Part shown: piece after piece, positions 38,945 to 50,157 of the stretch
Layout of the letters: each line of letters starts with the position of its first letter
How positions within the stretch are numbered: position 1 is the first letter of the stretch
Source: an uncultured Paenibacillaceae bacterium
Lineage (GTDB): Bacteria > Bacillota > Bacilli > Aneurinibacillales > Aneurinibacillaceae
DNA: 64,000 bases
Assembly: GCA_937874515.1 (NCBI GenBank)
Contig: CALNBV010000236.1
Coordinates: forward strand, 1-64,000
Direction of reading: 5' to 3'
The notes under the pieces: generated by a model
Databases searched by the model: none
Seen by the model: only the letters and a program-made list of their open reading frames with translations
What the model was told of the DNA's origin: nothing
Translations under genes and position numbers: made by a program

Positions 38945-38979
38945 AAAAAGGCGGTAGCGTTAATCAACGCATACCGCCT
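38945..38979 (-). terminator. Terminator between clpC and radA
   Basis: Arms GGCGGT..GCGTT and AACGC..ACCGCC (38978-38950) with a small internal loop and a GATT loop are followed on minus by TTTTTGG. It lies just past the clpC stop and should limit read-through from the ctsR operon into radA-disA. Confidence 0.8.
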
Positions 38980-38990
38980 CCGGAATTCAT

Positions 38991-41438
38991 TTATTTTTGA
39001 GAAACTGAGTTCGTAGCTTTCTCTATTGTAATACTACCATTCTCAATATTAATAGCGACAGTATCTCCTTGCACAATGTTTCCAATCAGGAGTTCTTCTG
39101 AAAGGCGATCTTCAATGTGTCGTTGGATAGAGCGACGTAAAGGCCTTGCACCATACGCCGGGTCAAATCCTTCTTTCGCAAGAAATTGTTTCGCCTCATC
39201 AGATAGAATGAAGTCAATTCCTTGTTCAATTAACCGGTTACGCAATTGATTTGCCATTAAGGTAACAATTTCAGAGATATGCTCTTCATTGAGAGAATGG
39301 AACACAATAATTTCATCAATCCGGTTTAAAAATTCTGGACGGAAGCTGCGTTTTAGTTCTCCCAACACCCGGTCTTTCATATCTTCATATTGTTTATTGC
39401 TATTAGGTGCTGTGAATCCAAGGGAAGCATTCTTTTTAATCATTTCCGCCCCTACGTTGGATGTCATAATAATAACCGTATTGCGGAAATCTACTGTACG
39501 TCCTTTGGAATCTGTTAATCTTCCATCTTCTAAAACTTGCAATAAAATATTAAATACTTCAGGATGGGCTTTTTCAATCTCATCAAGAAGAACCACAGAG
39601 TAAGGTTTCCGACGGACTTTCTCTGTTAATTGTCCTCCTTCATCAAAACCTACATATCCTGGAGGAGCCCCTACTAAACGAGAAGTAGAGTGTTTCTCCA
39701 TGTATTCAGACATATCGATTCGAATGATAGAATCCTCTGATCCAAACAAAGATTCAGCTAAAGCTCTAGCTAATTCTGTTTTACCTACCCCGGTTGGTCC
39801 GAGGAAAATAAAGGATCCAATGGGCCGCTTGGGATCTTTCAATCCTGCTCTTGCCCGGCGAATGGCACGAGAAATGGATTTTACAGCATCCTCTTGCCCT
39901 ATAACCCGCTTGTGAAGGATTTCCTCCATTTTCAATAAACGTTCTGTTTCTTCTTCTTTTAATTTTACGACAGGAACACCGGTCCAACTAGCAACAACAG
40001 AAGCAATATCTTCCGTAGTTACTTCGGAATCTGTCTGGCCTTGTTTTTCCTGCCATTCATTTTTAGTTTTATCTAGTTCCTCCCGAAGGCGTTGTTCCTT
40101 ATCTCTCAATGAGGCTGCTTTCTCAAATTCCTGGCTTTGAACTGCTGCATCTTTCTCTTTTCGAACTTCTTCCAACTTTTTCTCCAAATCTTTTAAATTT
40201 GGCGGAACCGTATAGGATTGAAGCCGTACCTTAGAAGCTGCTTCATCGATTAAATCAATGGCTTTGTCAGGCAGAAAACGATCTGTAATATAGCGGTCTG
40301 ATAAATAGACAGCTTGTTGAATGGCTTCATCCAAAATTTTCACACGGTGATGGGCTTCATAACGATCCCGCAATCCGTATAAAATTTGTACCGCTTCATC
40401 GGCGCTTGGTTCATCCACTTGAATAGGTTGGAATCGCCGTTCTAAGGCTGCATCTTTTTCAATATATTTGCGGTATTCATCCAGGGTGGTGGCACCAATG
40501 CATTGCAATTCCCCACGGGCAAGAGAAGGTTTCAGGATATTAGATGCATCGATTGCACCTTCTGCTCCCCCTGCGCCAATAAGGGTGTGCAACTCATCAA
40601 TAAACAGTACAATGTTTCCCGCCTGGCGAATTTCGTCCATAATTTTCTTTAAACGGTCTTCAAATTCCCCCCGATATTTAGTTCCGGCAACTACCGTCCC
40701 CATATCCAGGGTCATCACCCGCTTATTGCGAAGGGTCTCTGGAATCTCATTATTAATAATGCGTTGGGCAAGACCTTCAGCAATGGCTGTTTTACCAACA
40801 CCAGGTTCCCCAATGAGAACTGGATTATTCTTTGTACGACGGCTCAATACCTGAATTACCCGCTCTATTTCTTTTTCCCGGCCAATGACAGGGTCTAGAC
40901 CACCCTCTCTGGCTACAGAGGTTAAGTCTCTCGCAAGGCTATCCAGGGTAGGCGTATTTACAGACGCTGCTCCTGCAGATTGTTGATGGGAAGAGAGGGA
41001 TTCGCTGCTCCCTAACAGTTGAAGAACCTGCTGACGCGCTTTATTAAGGCTTACCCCAAGATTATTTAAAACTCTGGCTGCCACACCTTCACCTTCACGG
41101 ATTAATCCAAGAAGAATGTGCTCAGTTCCTACATAGGTATGGCCAAGTTTTCTCGCTTCATCCATAGATAACTCTATTACTTTTTTCGCTCTGGGGGTGT
41201 AGTTGATATTGTTTGGCTGTTCGGTACCACGGCCAATCAATGATTCAACTTCACCTTGAATCCGGTCTAAGCCTAGACCAAGCGCTTGCAAGGCTTTCGC
41301 TGCAATGCCATCACCTTCACGGATTAATCCTAAAAGGATATGCTCAGTTCCAATGTTTCTGTGCCCTAAACGGACAGCTTCTTCCTGGGCTAATGCTAAT
41401 ACTTTCTGCGCTCTTTCAGTAAAACGGCCAAACATCAT
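38991..41438 (-). CDS. clpC: ATP-dependent Clp protease ATPase subunit ClpC
   Basis: A class I Hsp100 unfoldase, partner of ClpP and McsB. The 815-residue protein has two Clp-N repeats (about 1-145), AAA1 with Walker A GEPGVGKT (210-217), an UVR-containing middle domain and AAA2 with [20 protein letters not shown] at the start equals B. subtilis ClpC. It ends the CtsR operon. Confidence 0.99.
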   Translation of the reverse strand: MMFGRFTERAQKVLALAQEEAVRLGHRNIGTEHILLGLIREGDGIAAKALQALGLGLDRIQGEVESLIGRGTEQPNNINYTPRAKKVIELSMDEARKLGHTYVGTEHILLGLIREGEGVAARVLNNLGVSLNKARQQVLQLLGSSESLSSHQQSAGAASVNTPTLDSLARDLTSVAREGGLDPVIGREKEIERVIQVLSRRTKNNPVLIGEPGVGKTAIAEGLAQRIINNEIPETLRNKRVMTLDMGTVVAGTKYRGEFEDRLKKIMDEIRQAGNIVLFIDELHTLIGAGGAEGAIDASNILKPSLARGELQCIGATTLDEYRKYIEKDAALERRFQPIQVDEPSADEAVQILYGLRDRYEAHHRVKILDEAIQQAVYLSDRYITDRFLPDKAIDLIDEAASKVRLQSYTVPPNLKDLEKKLEEVRKEKDAAVQSQEFEKAASLRDKEQRLREELDKTKNEWQEKQGQTDSEVTTEDIASVVASWTGVPVVKLKEEETERLLKMEEILHKRVIGQEDAVKSISRAIRRARAGLKDPKRPIGSFIFLGPTGVGKTELARALAESLFGSEDSIIRIDMSEYMEKHSTSRLVGAPPGYVGFDEGGQLTEKVRRKPYSVVLLDEIEKAHPEVFNILLQVLEDGRLTDSKGRTVDFRNTVIIMTSNVGAEMIKKNASLGFTAPNSNKQYEDMKDRVLGELKRSFRPEFLNRIDEIIVFHSLNEEHISEIVTLMANQLRNRLIEQGIDFILSDEAKQFLAKEGFDPAYGARPLRRSIQRHIEDRLSEELLIGNIVQGDTVAINIENGSITIEKATNSVSQK

Positions 41439-41465
41439 TTGACAACACCTCCAAAAATTCTGTTT

Positions 41466-42536
41466 TTAGGACTCGTGGCCTGTTTCCAGGCGTTCACGAA
41501 TCAAACGGGCTCTGCGTTCATCACGGGAAGTCGCTGTTAACTCTTGCCCCGAATATTGTTGCAAAAACCCTGGTTGGGTCATAATCATTAATTCATTTAT
41601 GACATTGGGATTAATATCTTTAATCAACCCCAAATCAATACCAAGGCGTACATCGGACAGTCTCTGCGCTGCTTCCTTCGATTCAATGATACGGGCTAAT
41701 CTTAAAATTCCAAAGGAACGAAACAAGCGATCTTCAAATTGCAGGCGATTTTGTTCAATTAAATACCTGCGAGCTGCTCTTTCTTGCTCTACAATTTGGC
41801 GGGCAACCCCATACAAATTATCAATAATTTCATTCTCTGATTGGCCAAGGGTAATTTGATTGGAAATTTGAAATAAATTTCCGATTGCTTCACTGCCCTC
41901 GCCATATAACCCTCTTACCACTAATCCAACCTGGGAGATTGCCGTTAGGATACGGTTAATCTGTTGTGTCATGACTAAAGCAGGCAAATGCATCATGACG
42001 GAAGCACGGATTCCTGTTCCAACATTGGTTGGACAACTGGTTAAAAATCCCCTGTTTTCATCAAAAGCCAAATCCATATGTTTCTCAAATAAGTCATCAA
42101 TGTGGTCTGCCAACTCCCAGGCTTCCTTTAATTGTAACCCTGGAATAAGGCACTGAATCCGCAAATGATCTTCCTCATTGACAAGAATGCTAATGGATTC
42201 ATTTTGATTTAACACAACTGCTCCCTTCCTTGACTGGTTGGCAAGATTCGGGCTTATTAAGTGTTTCTCAACTAATACTCTTTTTTGTAATGGAGTCAAG
42301 CTGTCCATAGGAATTAACTGGATGGGGCCCATTTTTGTAAACCCTTCATCCTGGATTGCTTCTTCCACCACTTCAATCACTTTTTCTAATTGGGAATCTG
42401 TTGAAAGCATAGGAAAGGGGAATTCACTTAAATTCCTCGCTAAACGAAGACGGCTACTAATCACTATGTCCGAATCCGCCCCAGAGGCTTTCATCCATTC
42501 ACTCATTGCATTAGTAATAAAATTCTGGAAAGACAT
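41466..42536 (-). CDS. mcsB: Protein arginine kinase McsB
   Basis: McsB phosphorylates arginines, marking proteins for ClpCP. The 356-residue phosphagen-kinase-like protein has ISSRLRLARNL (27-36), the catalytic NEEDHLRIQ (120-128) and TSCPTNVGTG (Cys168). The C-terminal RDERRA segment fits the allosteric phosphoarginine site. It follows mcsA and precedes clpC. Confidence 0.98.
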   Translation of the reverse strand: MSFQNFITNAMSEWMKASGADSDIVISSRLRLARNLSEFPFPMLSTDSQLEKVIEVVEEAIQDEGFTKMGPIQLIPMDSLTPLQKRVLVEKHLISPNLANQSRKGAVVLNQNESISILVNEEDHLRIQCLIPGLQLKEAWELADHIDDLFEKHMDLAFDENRGFLTSCPTNVGTGIRASVMMHLPALVMTQQINRILTAISQVGLVVRGLYGEGSEAIGNLFQISNQITLGQSENEIIDNLYGVARQIVEQERAARRYLIEQNRLQFEDRLFRSFGILRLARIIESKEAAQRLSDVRLGIDLGLIKDINPNVINELMIMTQPGFLQQYSGQELTATSRDERRARLIRERLETGHES

Positions 42537-42548
42537 GCCTAATCCCTC

Positions 42549-43076
42549 CTACAACGAACCAATTTGCTGTTCTAATTCACGAATTCGATCCCGAATTTTT
42601 GCAGCCTCTTCAAACCGCTCATACTCAATACTCCGTTGCAGGTCTTTTCGCAATTGAGAAATTTCCTTTTTCAAGAGAAGAGTACCACCAGACCTTTTGG
42701 GAACTTTCCCACTATGATGTGTATTTCCATGAATCCTGCGAAACAGAGGATCTAATTTACCTTCAAAGGTTTTATAACATTGACTGCAACCAAAACGTCC
42801 ACTTTTGCTAAACTGGGTGAAAGTTAACCCGCATTGAGTACATCGAAGTTGGTTATCCTGGGTTAATCCCACGGATGAATGCACGCTAGAATCAGGTGAA
42901 TTAAACAGAAGGCCTGATAACAATTGAGGAATAGAGAAATTGCCAGGATATCCTGGGAACATCTCCGTTTTTTCCTGTGCACAGAATTCACACAGATGAA
43001 TTTCTGTTTTTTTGCCATTAATTACTTTTGTTAAATGAAGTGTGGCAGGCTTTTGTTGACACTCTTGGCAAATCAT
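42549..43076 (-). CDS. mcsA: McsA, zinc-binding activator of McsB
   Basis: A 175-residue adaptor that activates McsB. Four CxxC pairs (Cys3/6, 29/32, 79/82, 97/100) can bind zinc, and a C-terminal UVR motif (about 138-173, FEEAAKIRDRI) interacts with Clp partners. ATG 43076 has GGGAGG at good spacing; an upstream start adds eight unlikely residues. Confidence 0.96.
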   Translation of the reverse strand: MICQECQQKPATLHLTKVINGKKTEIHLCEFCAQEKTEMFPGYPGNFSIPQLLSGLLFNSPDSSVHSSVGLTQDNQLRCTQCGLTFTQFSKSGRFGCSQCYKTFEGKLDPLFRRIHGNTHHSGKVPKRSGGTLLLKKEISQLRKDLQRSIEYERFEEAAKIRDRIRELEQQIGSL

Positions 43077-43092
43077 TTGATTTCCCTCCCAA

Positions 43093-43557
43093 TCAGTCAT
43101 ACATAAAAATGGCTGTCAGCATGGATCGTAACATATCAGCCCGATACCGATCCCTTACTGCTGCAGGCAAACCAGACACCAACCGCCCTGTGGCAACCTT
43201 CATAAGTCTAAATTCCCGTTGATTTATTAAACCATCCTCAAATAAGCGGTCAATAATGTTTTCCGTTACCGTTGGTGAGATTTCCTCATGGATGTTCTCC
43301 ATTAACCACAGGTACAGCGTCTTCTCATTAATTACTTCAACTTTTCTTATGCGAATGTATCCGCCTCCACCACGTTTGCTTTCCACGATATAGCCCTTTT
43401 CCGTAGTAAAACGAGTACTGATTACATAATTTATTTGGGAAGGCACACATTGAAACTTATCTGCCAGCTCACTTCGTTGAATTTCCACGGCACCACAATT
43501 GCTTTGTTGCAAAATTTTCTTAAGATGTTTTTCGATGATGTCGGAAATATTCCGCAT
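43093..43557 (-). CDS. ctsR: Stress gene repressor CtsR
   Basis: CtsR represses clp genes and is inactivated by heat and McsB. With ATG 43557 (MRNISDIIEKHLKKIL) it has 154 residues, equal to B. subtilis CtsR. It has the winged-helix DNA-binding part (ADKFQCVPSQINYVISTRFT) and the wing SKRGGGGYIRI. The ATG lacks a Shine-Dalgarno at normal distance: AAAGGGGGTG lies about 27 bases upstream, split off by a duplicated sequence. A GTG at 43587 inside that purine run is an alternative start, giving 164 residues. Confidence 0.95.
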   Translation of the reverse strand: MRNISDIIEKHLKKILQQSNCGAVEIQRSELADKFQCVPSQINYVISTRFTTEKGYIVESKRGGGGYIRIRKVEVINEKTLYLWLMENIHEEISPTVTENIIDRLFEDGLINQREFRLMKVATGRLVSGLPAAVRDRYRADMLRSMLTAIFMYD

Positions 43558-43565
43558 GGCACTGG

Positions 43566-43587
43566 CACATTGAAACTTATCTGGCAC
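43566..43587 (-). repeat. Duplicated ctsR segment at the ctsR start
   Basis: The 18 bases at 43566-43583 (plus strand CACATTGAAACTTATCTG) are identical to 43446-43463 inside ctsR, exactly 120 bp away. Heptamers CTGGCAC flank it at 43562-43568 and 43581-43587. It lies between the expected Shine-Dalgarno and the homologous ATG, and keeps the ctsR frame. Confidence 0.8.
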
Positions 43588-43610
43588 CCCCTTTAAAGAA
43601 GACTCCTGAC

Positions 43611-43659
43611 TTTGACTTTCTTTGACTTTTATTATAATGTCATTTTATTTGTTTTTCAA
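43611..43659 (-). promoter_or_regulatory. ctsR operon promoter with CtsR operator
   Basis: A -35 TTGAAA (43659-43654), 17-base spacer and -10 TATAAT (43636-43631) are followed by the direct heptad repeat AGTCAAA-GAA-AGTCAAA (43627-43611). This matches the CtsR box RGTCAAA-NAN-RGTCAAA and overlaps the transcription start, so CtsR should block initiation. Confidence 0.92.
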
Positions 43660-43712
43660 GTTATGCATATTGTTATTCTTGCCTATTTTTTAATTTTTCT
43701 TTCTTTTTTATT

Positions 43713-43742
43713 TAAAAAAAATAGGACCCTTAAGGTCCTATT
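43713..43742 (-). terminator. Terminator of lysS
   Basis: A 9-bp stem AATAGGACC/GGTCCTATT with a 5-base loop is followed on minus by a T run of about eight, directly past the lysS stop. It separates lysS from the ctsR promoter. Confidence 0.9.
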
Positions 43743-43745
43743 TGA

Positions 43746-45278
<1,533 letters not shown>

Positions 45279-45321
45279 TCAGTTGAAAAGCTCCAACGAT
45301 ATACGAAGGAGCCTGTAAGTA

Positions 45322-45801
45322 TTACTTTCCGTTTATCCCTAATATTTCGTAACGAATGGTCCCTGCGGGAACGTTTACATCTACTGTAGATCCTTTGGAT
45401 TTACCAAGTAAAGCGATTCCTACTGGTGATTCATTGGAGATTTTATTTTGTAGAGGATCGGATTCTGCAGAACCAACGATGGTATAATCAAGAATATCAC
45501 CAAACTCTAAATCCTTCACCTTTACAGTAGAACCAACACTGACAACCCCGGTATCCACTTCATTATCAGAAATAACCCGAGCATTTCTTAACATTTTTTC
45601 TAAGGTAATAATTCGGCCTTCAATAAACGCTTGTTCGTTCTTTGATTCTTCGTACTCGGAGTTTTCGGAAAGGTCGCCATAACTAATTGCTTCTTTAATA
45701 CGAGCAGCAATATCACGGCGTTTTACCGTTTTTAATTCTTCTAGTTCTTCCTCTAATTTTTGTAGCCCGGCGGCTGTTAAAATTACTTCCTTTTCGCTCA
45801 T
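45322..45801 (-). CDS. greA: Transcription elongation factor GreA
   Basis: GreA rescues backtracked RNA polymerase by stimulating transcript cleavage. The 159-residue protein has an N-terminal coiled coil (about 10-75, with acidic tip residues in [17 protein letters not shown]) and the C-terminal FKBP-like domain. It lies between dusB and lysS, a placement seen in some Bacillales but not B. subtilis. Confidence 0.97.
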   Translation of the reverse strand: MSEKEVILTAAGLQKLEEELEELKTVKRRDIAARIKEAISYGDLSENSEYEESKNEQAFIEGRIITLEKMLRNARVISDNEVDTGVVSVGSTVKVKDLEFGDILDYTIVGSAESDPLQNKISNESPVGIALLGKSKGSTVDVNVPAGTIRYEILGINGK

Positions 45802-45931
45802 TCTTATTCCCCCGTATCCCTATTTTCCATTCATAAATTCTATGTGAACCGACTTTCTTATATGCAAATCGTTATTTTTAAACCCAACCTTATAGTACAT
45901 GCAAGTTAGGAAGTATGAAGGTTATTATAGG

Positions 45932-46927
45932 TTAGCCTTCATCTATTGTCAAATAAAGTGAATCTGCATAATCCTTCAGTAATTTCTTCATACCCGCTCT
46001 GGTTTCCTGCAAATTCACTGCATCTCTTATTTGGGCGGAACGAGGCAATCCTTTTAAATACCAGGCTGCATGTTTTCTCATTTCCCTTACCCCAATATAT
46101 TCCCCTTTCCATTGAATCAAACGATCCATATGAAGAAGGGCAGTCTCAATTTTTTCATGAGGGGTAGGCTCTGGAGGCAGAACCCCCGTTGTTAAATATT
46201 GAACTGTACGATAAAGCATCCAGGGATTTCCCAGGGCACCACGGCCGATCATAACTCCATCACACCCAGTCATGTCTACCATCCGTTTTGCATCTTCTGG
46301 CGTAAAAACATCTCCATTACCAATAACGGGAATAGATACACCTTCTTTAACCTGGCGAATCACATTCCAATCTGCTTTTCCGGTATACATTTGCATTCGT
46401 GTTCTACCATGAACAGCTACTGCCCTACCCCCTGCCCTTTCTACCGCCCGGGCATTTTCCACAGCATAAATATGCTCATGGTCCCAACCAATGCGCATTT
46501 TTACAGTCACAGGTTTGGCTACCCGCGCTACCACCGCAGAAACCATTTCGTATATTTTATCAGGGTCTAATAGCCAGCGAGCCCCTGCCTCACAGCTTAC
46601 CACTTTAGAAACAGGGCATCCCATATTTATATCAATAATATCTGCTTGTGTATGTTGATCAACATATTCAGCCGCTTGCACAAGGGTTTCCTTATCGCCA
46701 CCAAAAATTTGCATACTTAAAGGTTTTTCTTGTTCATCAACATAAAGCATTTCCATGGTTTTTTTATTACCATATACAATGCCTTTGTCACTTACCATTT
46801 CTGCACAAACAAGCCCTGTTCCAAACTCTTTGGCAATGAGGCGGAAGGCGGGGTTGCATACGCCTGCCATAGGTGCCAGGACAACATTATTTTCCAATTC
46901 AATATTGCCTATTTTTAATGTCGCCAT
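45932..46927 (-). CDS. dusB: tRNA-dihydrouridine synthase (DusB-type)
   Basis: A 331-residue flavoenzyme reducing uridines in tRNA. FMN barrel motifs are [13 protein letters not shown] (17-29), MQIFGG and [13 protein letters not shown] with likely catalytic Cys104, and [10 protein letters not shown] and [13 protein letters not shown]. It follows folK. The 130-base region to greA has no clear terminator. Confidence 0.94.
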   Translation of the reverse strand: MATLKIGNIELENNVVLAPMAGVCNPAFRLIAKEFGTGLVCAEMVSDKGIVYGNKKTMEMLYVDEQEKPLSMQIFGGDKETLVQAAEYVDQHTQADIIDINMGCPVSKVVSCEAGARWLLDPDKIYEMVSAVVARVAKPVTVKMRIGWDHEHIYAVENARAVERAGGRAVAVHGRTRMQMYTGKADWNVIRQVKEGVSIPVIGNGDVFTPEDAKRMVDMTGCDGVMIGRGALGNPWMLYRTVQYLTTGVLPPEPTPHEKIETALLHMDRLIQWKGEYIGVREMRKHAAWYLKGLPRSAQIRDAVNLQETRAGMKKLLKDYADSLYLTIDEG

Positions 46928-46960
46928 TCATCTCACCACCAGGTCAAATTTTAATTCATA

Positions 46961-47467
46961 TTATTTTATCACAGGAAAGGCATTTTTCAAAAGAACCCCT
47001 TCCTTCCCTGGACAACAAGAAAGAAGTTCCTTAATTTTCCCCTTACCCGGAAGGTATAGCTCTGGAGCTATTTCCATCAAGGGAACCAATACGAAGGCAC
47101 GTTCCGCCATCCGTGGATGAGGGACCGTTAATTTCTCCTCATGGATGATCTCCTGATTAAACAGAAGAAGATCCACATCAATAGTCCGGGGACCCCAATG
47201 GATTTCCCTTTTTCTGTTTAATGTATTTTCAATCCGTGATGTTTGTTCCAATAATGGCAGAGGGGCTAATGGGGTTTCAATTTCCACAGCCATATTTAAA
47301 AAAGCCCCTTGATCTAAATAGCCAATGGGAGCTGTTTCATATATAGAAGAAACATTCTTTATTTTTATGTTTTTGCTTTCCTCCAACAACCCAATGGCTT
47401 GCAGAAGATATTGTTCCCGGTCACCCATATTTGAACCTAAACCCAAATAAACCTGATTCATTTCCAT
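46961..47467 (-). CDS. folK: 6-hydroxymethyl-7,8-dihydropterin pyrophosphokinase
   Basis: Activates the pterin for dihydropteroate synthesis. The 168-residue protein has YLGLGSNMGDRE (7-18), WGPRTIDVDLLLFN and VPHPRMAERAFVLVPL. A second ATG two codons in (47461) is an equally possible start. Folate block order folP-folB-folK is canonical. Confidence 0.97.
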   Translation of the reverse strand: MEMNQVYLGLGSNMGDREQYLLQAIGLLEESKNIKIKNVSSIYETAPIGYLDQGAFLNMAVEIETPLAPLPLLEQTSRIENTLNRKREIHWGPRTIDVDLLLFNQEIIHEEKLTVPHPRMAERAFVLVPLMEIAPELYLPGKGKIKELLSCCPGKEGVLLKNAFPVIK

Positions 47468-47473
47468 TTTTCC

Positions 47474-47836
47474 TTAAACCCTTTTTCTCTTTATTTCTAC
47501 ACCAACAGAACGATAATGGCCTGGAATCGGGGGATCTGGTTTAATCAGACGAATGAGTACCTCTTGCACTTCCGAGAATTGTCTTAAAATCCCTTCTGCA
47601 CATTGTTCTGCTGCTGTCTCAATCAGTTGATATCTCTCATTCTCCATCACTTGTTGTACTAGTTGATAAAGGTCTGCATAATTCACGGTATCTTCTAAAT
47701 GATCGCTTTTCCCCGCAATGGATAAATCCATGCCAATTTCTACGTCCACGAAAAAACGTTGGCCTAAGCGATTCTCCTCAGGGAAAACCCCGTGATATCC
47801 GTAAAATTCCATGCCGTTAAAAAGAATTTTATCCAT
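47474..47836 (-). CDS. folB: Dihydroneopterin aldolase
   Basis: Cleaves dihydroneopterin to 6-hydroxymethyl-dihydropterin for FolK. The 120-residue protein has the family motif FYGYHGVFPEENRLGQ and catalytic lysine in LIKPDPPIPG. ATG 47836 (MDKILFNG) has AAAGGG; a longer reading overlaps folP. Confidence 0.97.
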   Translation of the reverse strand: MDKILFNGMEFYGYHGVFPEENRLGQRFFVDVEIGMDLSIAGKSDHLEDTVNYADLYQLVQQVMENERYQLIETAAEQCAEGILRQFSEVQEVLIRLIKPDPPIPGHYRSVGVEIKRKRV

Positions 47837-47855
47837 TATTATTCCCTTTCTATCT

Positions 47856-48677
47856 TTAAGTAAAAGAAAGCATGGCATCCATCATGCGGGAAAGGCGTAC
47901 GGTTTCCTTCACATCATGGACTCGTACCATATGACATCCTTTCATAATTCCAAGGGCCACTGTCGCCAATGTTCCTTCTACCCGTTCTTCAACAGGTAAA
48001 TCCAGGGCATGTCCTATGAATCGTTTTCGCGAAGTAGCCAAAAGAACAGGATACCCCATGTTGACCAGGGATTCCAAGTGAGCCATCATTTCCATATTTT
48101 GCTCATACTCTTTGGCAAAACCGATTCCCGGATCTAAAATAATCTTATCATCCGCTAGACCTGCTTTTTTCACTAAATCAATGCTTTCCTGCAGATCTAT
48201 AATTACATCATCCACAAAGTTGCTATAATTTAAATTGGTACGGTTATGCATTAAAATAACGGGAACATTGCATTCAGCCATAATCTGAGGCATGAGAGGA
48301 TCCCGTTTCCCACCCCATATATCATTAATAATGTGAGCCCCCGCTTGAATAGACTGGCGGGCCACTTCCCCTTTATATGTATCAATTGAAAGGGGAACAG
48401 GAATTTCTTTAGATAACGCCTCTATTACAGGAATAACCCTCTCCAATTCCTCTTCTACGCTTACTTCATTAAAACCCGGCCGAGTGGATTCTCCGCCAAT
48501 ATCAATAATTTTCGCCCCATCCCTGAACATTTCTTGTGCATGAAATAGTGCCTGGTCCAGTTTATTGTGTTTTCCCCCATCAGAAAATGAGTCCGGGGTA
48601 ATATTTAAAATTCCCATGACTGCTGTCTCTTTATGTATCGGGAGTACAAAAGGACCTACTTTTAATCCATTGTTCAC
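47856..48677 (-). CDS. folP: Dihydropteroate synthase
   Basis: Joins pterin pyrophosphate and p-aminobenzoate; the sulfonamide target. The 273-residue TIM barrel has MGILNITPDSFSDGGK (21-36), DIGGESTRPG and LDPGIGFAK. GTG 48677 overlaps the pabC stop by 4 bases behind GGAGG. Confidence 0.98.
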   Translation of the reverse strand: MNNGLKVGPFVLPIHKETAVMGILNITPDSFSDGGKHNKLDQALFHAQEMFRDGAKIIDIGGESTRPGFNEVSVEEELERVIPVIEALSKEIPVPLSIDTYKGEVARQSIQAGAHIINDIWGGKRDPLMPQIMAECNVPVILMHNRTNLNYSNFVDDVIIDLQESIDLVKKAGLADDKIILDPGIGFAKEYEQNMEMMAHLESLVNMGYPVLLATSRKRFIGHALDLPVEERVEGTLATVALGIMKGCHMVRVHDVKETVRLSRMMDAMLSFT

Positions 48678-49546
48678 GCTTTCAAACCTCCTTCACCTTT
48701 TCCAATAATTTTTTTGCGGAAAAGGGTTAATAATTCACCTGTTATAGGACCTCTTATTCCATCACTTACAGTTTTGCCGTTCACTGAAGAGACAGGTACA
48801 ATTTCCTGTATAGCATTGGTTAAGAATACTTCATCTGCTTGCATTAAATCATCTAATGTATATAGACCTTCCCGCACAGTAAGGCCACTTTTTCGAGCTA
48901 ATTCCATAACGAATTGTCTCCGAGTTCCTGGAATAATCCCCGTTTTAATATCGGGAGTATGCAGAATATGATTGGAAACAAAAAACAGGTTAGAAGTAAT
49001 GCCTTCTGCCAGATAATTTCTCCTTGTTAAAAATAAGCCTTCTGTATTCTTCAACCCGGAAATTTCTCTTTTTGCCAGATGATTATTTAAAAAGTTATGG
49101 CATTTAAAACGGATTTCCCCTTCAGGCATATTTCTGCGGGTCCGTAAAACAACCATATGCCTTCCATTACGATATAATTTCTCAGGAAACACAGGCAAAG
49201 GTTTAACATAAATAAACCAGTGAGGATTTTCATAAATCCCTGTATATAAACCTGTCCCCTCATCCCCGGCTGATAAATCAACTCTCACATAAGCATTGTT
49301 TAATTGATTTGCCATCAGAGTCATTTGAATCCCTTCTCGCCACTGATCCATGGACATGGTCATAACAATACCCATTTGTTTGGCTGCTTTCGCCATTCGT
49401 TCATAATGGCGATTTAATAAAGCAATCTCCCCCTGATATACACGCAAGGTTTCAAATAGCCCAATACCATAAAGAAAGCCGTGATCAATAGGCTTGATCA
49501 CAGCTGAATTCTCATCAATTAATCGGCCGTCAAAGAAAATCTCCAT
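48674..49546 (-). CDS. pabC: Aminodeoxychorismate lyase
   Basis: Releases p-aminobenzoate from aminodeoxychorismate. The 290-residue fold-type IV PLP enzyme has IDHGFLYGIGLFETLRV (20-36) and PLP lysine likely Lys148 in FKCHNFLNN; the C-terminal half has EVFLTNAIQEIVPV. It follows pabA by 23 bases. Confidence 0.95.
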   Translation of the reverse strand: MEIFFDGRLIDENSAVIKPIDHGFLYGIGLFETLRVYQGEIALLNRHYERMAKAAKQMGIVMTMSMDQWREGIQMTLMANQLNNAYVRVDLSAGDEGTGLYTGIYENPHWFIYVKPLPVFPEKLYRNGRHMVVLRTRRNMPEGEIRFKCHNFLNNHLAKREISGLKNTEGLFLTRRNYLAEGITSNLFFVSNHILHTPDIKTGIIPGTRRQFVMELARKSGLTVREGLYTLDDLMQADEVFLTNAIQEIVPVSSVNGKTVSDGIRGPITGELLTLFRKKIIGKGEGGLKA

Positions 49547-49569
49547 TCTAACCCAGCCTCCACTTGTTC

Positions 49570-50157
49570 TTATTTCGTACTTTTAAAAGCTGCATAATAG
49601 GTCAGGAAGTTCTTCAACAATAATTTCCCATATTCAGTAGTTATTGATTCCGGATGAAATTGTACCCCTTCAATTGGGTAGTCCTTATGGCGAATTGCCA
49701 TAATCTCTCCTGCATCTGTTTCAGCCGAGATTTCAAAACAATCCGGGATTGTTTCTCTCTCAACGATTAATGAATGGTATCTCGTGGCTTTAAACGGGGA
49801 AGGAATTCCCTCAAATAGAGTACGTCCATCATGTTTAATCTCGGAGGTTTTGCCATGCATTAAACGTTCGGCACGAATGACATTCCCACCAAAAACTTGA
49901 GCAATGGATTGATGTCCTAAACATACCCCAAAAATAGGAATAATCCCTGCGAATCGCTGGATTACTTCCAAACTGATTCCTGCGTCATTTGGTGTACAGG
50001 GTCCTGGAGAAATCATAAGGTAAGCAGGATTTAATGCTGCAATTTCATCACAGGTAATCCGATCATTTCGAAAAACCTGGAGTTCTTCCCCCATTTCACC
50101 CAAATACTGTACCAAATTGTAAGTAAATGAATCATAGTTATCAATCATAACGATCAT
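49570..50157 (-). CDS. pabA: Aminodeoxychorismate/anthranilate synthase glutamine amidotransferase
   Basis: Supplies ammonia to PabB and, in B. subtilis, also to TrpE (there called TrpG). The 195-residue class I amidotransferase has nucleophile Cys79 in GVCLGHQ and His168/Glu170 in FHPES. Its ATG overlaps the pabB stop (ATGA). Nine NAG triplets cover its ribosome site, a sign of TRAP control and of a dual role in tryptophan synthesis. Confidence 0.97.
   Translation of the reverse strand: MIVMIDNYDSFTYNLVQYLGEMGEELQVFRNDRITCDEIAALNPAYLMISPGPCTPNDAGISLEVIQRFAGIIPIFGVCLGHQSIAQVFGGNVIRAERLMHGKTSEIKHDGRTLFEGIPSPFKATRYHSLIVERETIPDCFEISAETDAGEIMAIRHKDYPIEGVQFHPESITTEYGKLLLKNFLTYYAAFKSTK

Noticed and set aside
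43446..43583. CRISPR or mobile-element origin for the 18-base repeat at ctsR
   Set aside because: There are only two copies, no spacer array, no terminal inverted repeats and no transposase; local duplication is simpler.
45279..45312. Terminator between greA and lysS
   Set aside because: The stem is only 5 bp with a 13-base loop and four T residues; too weak to call.
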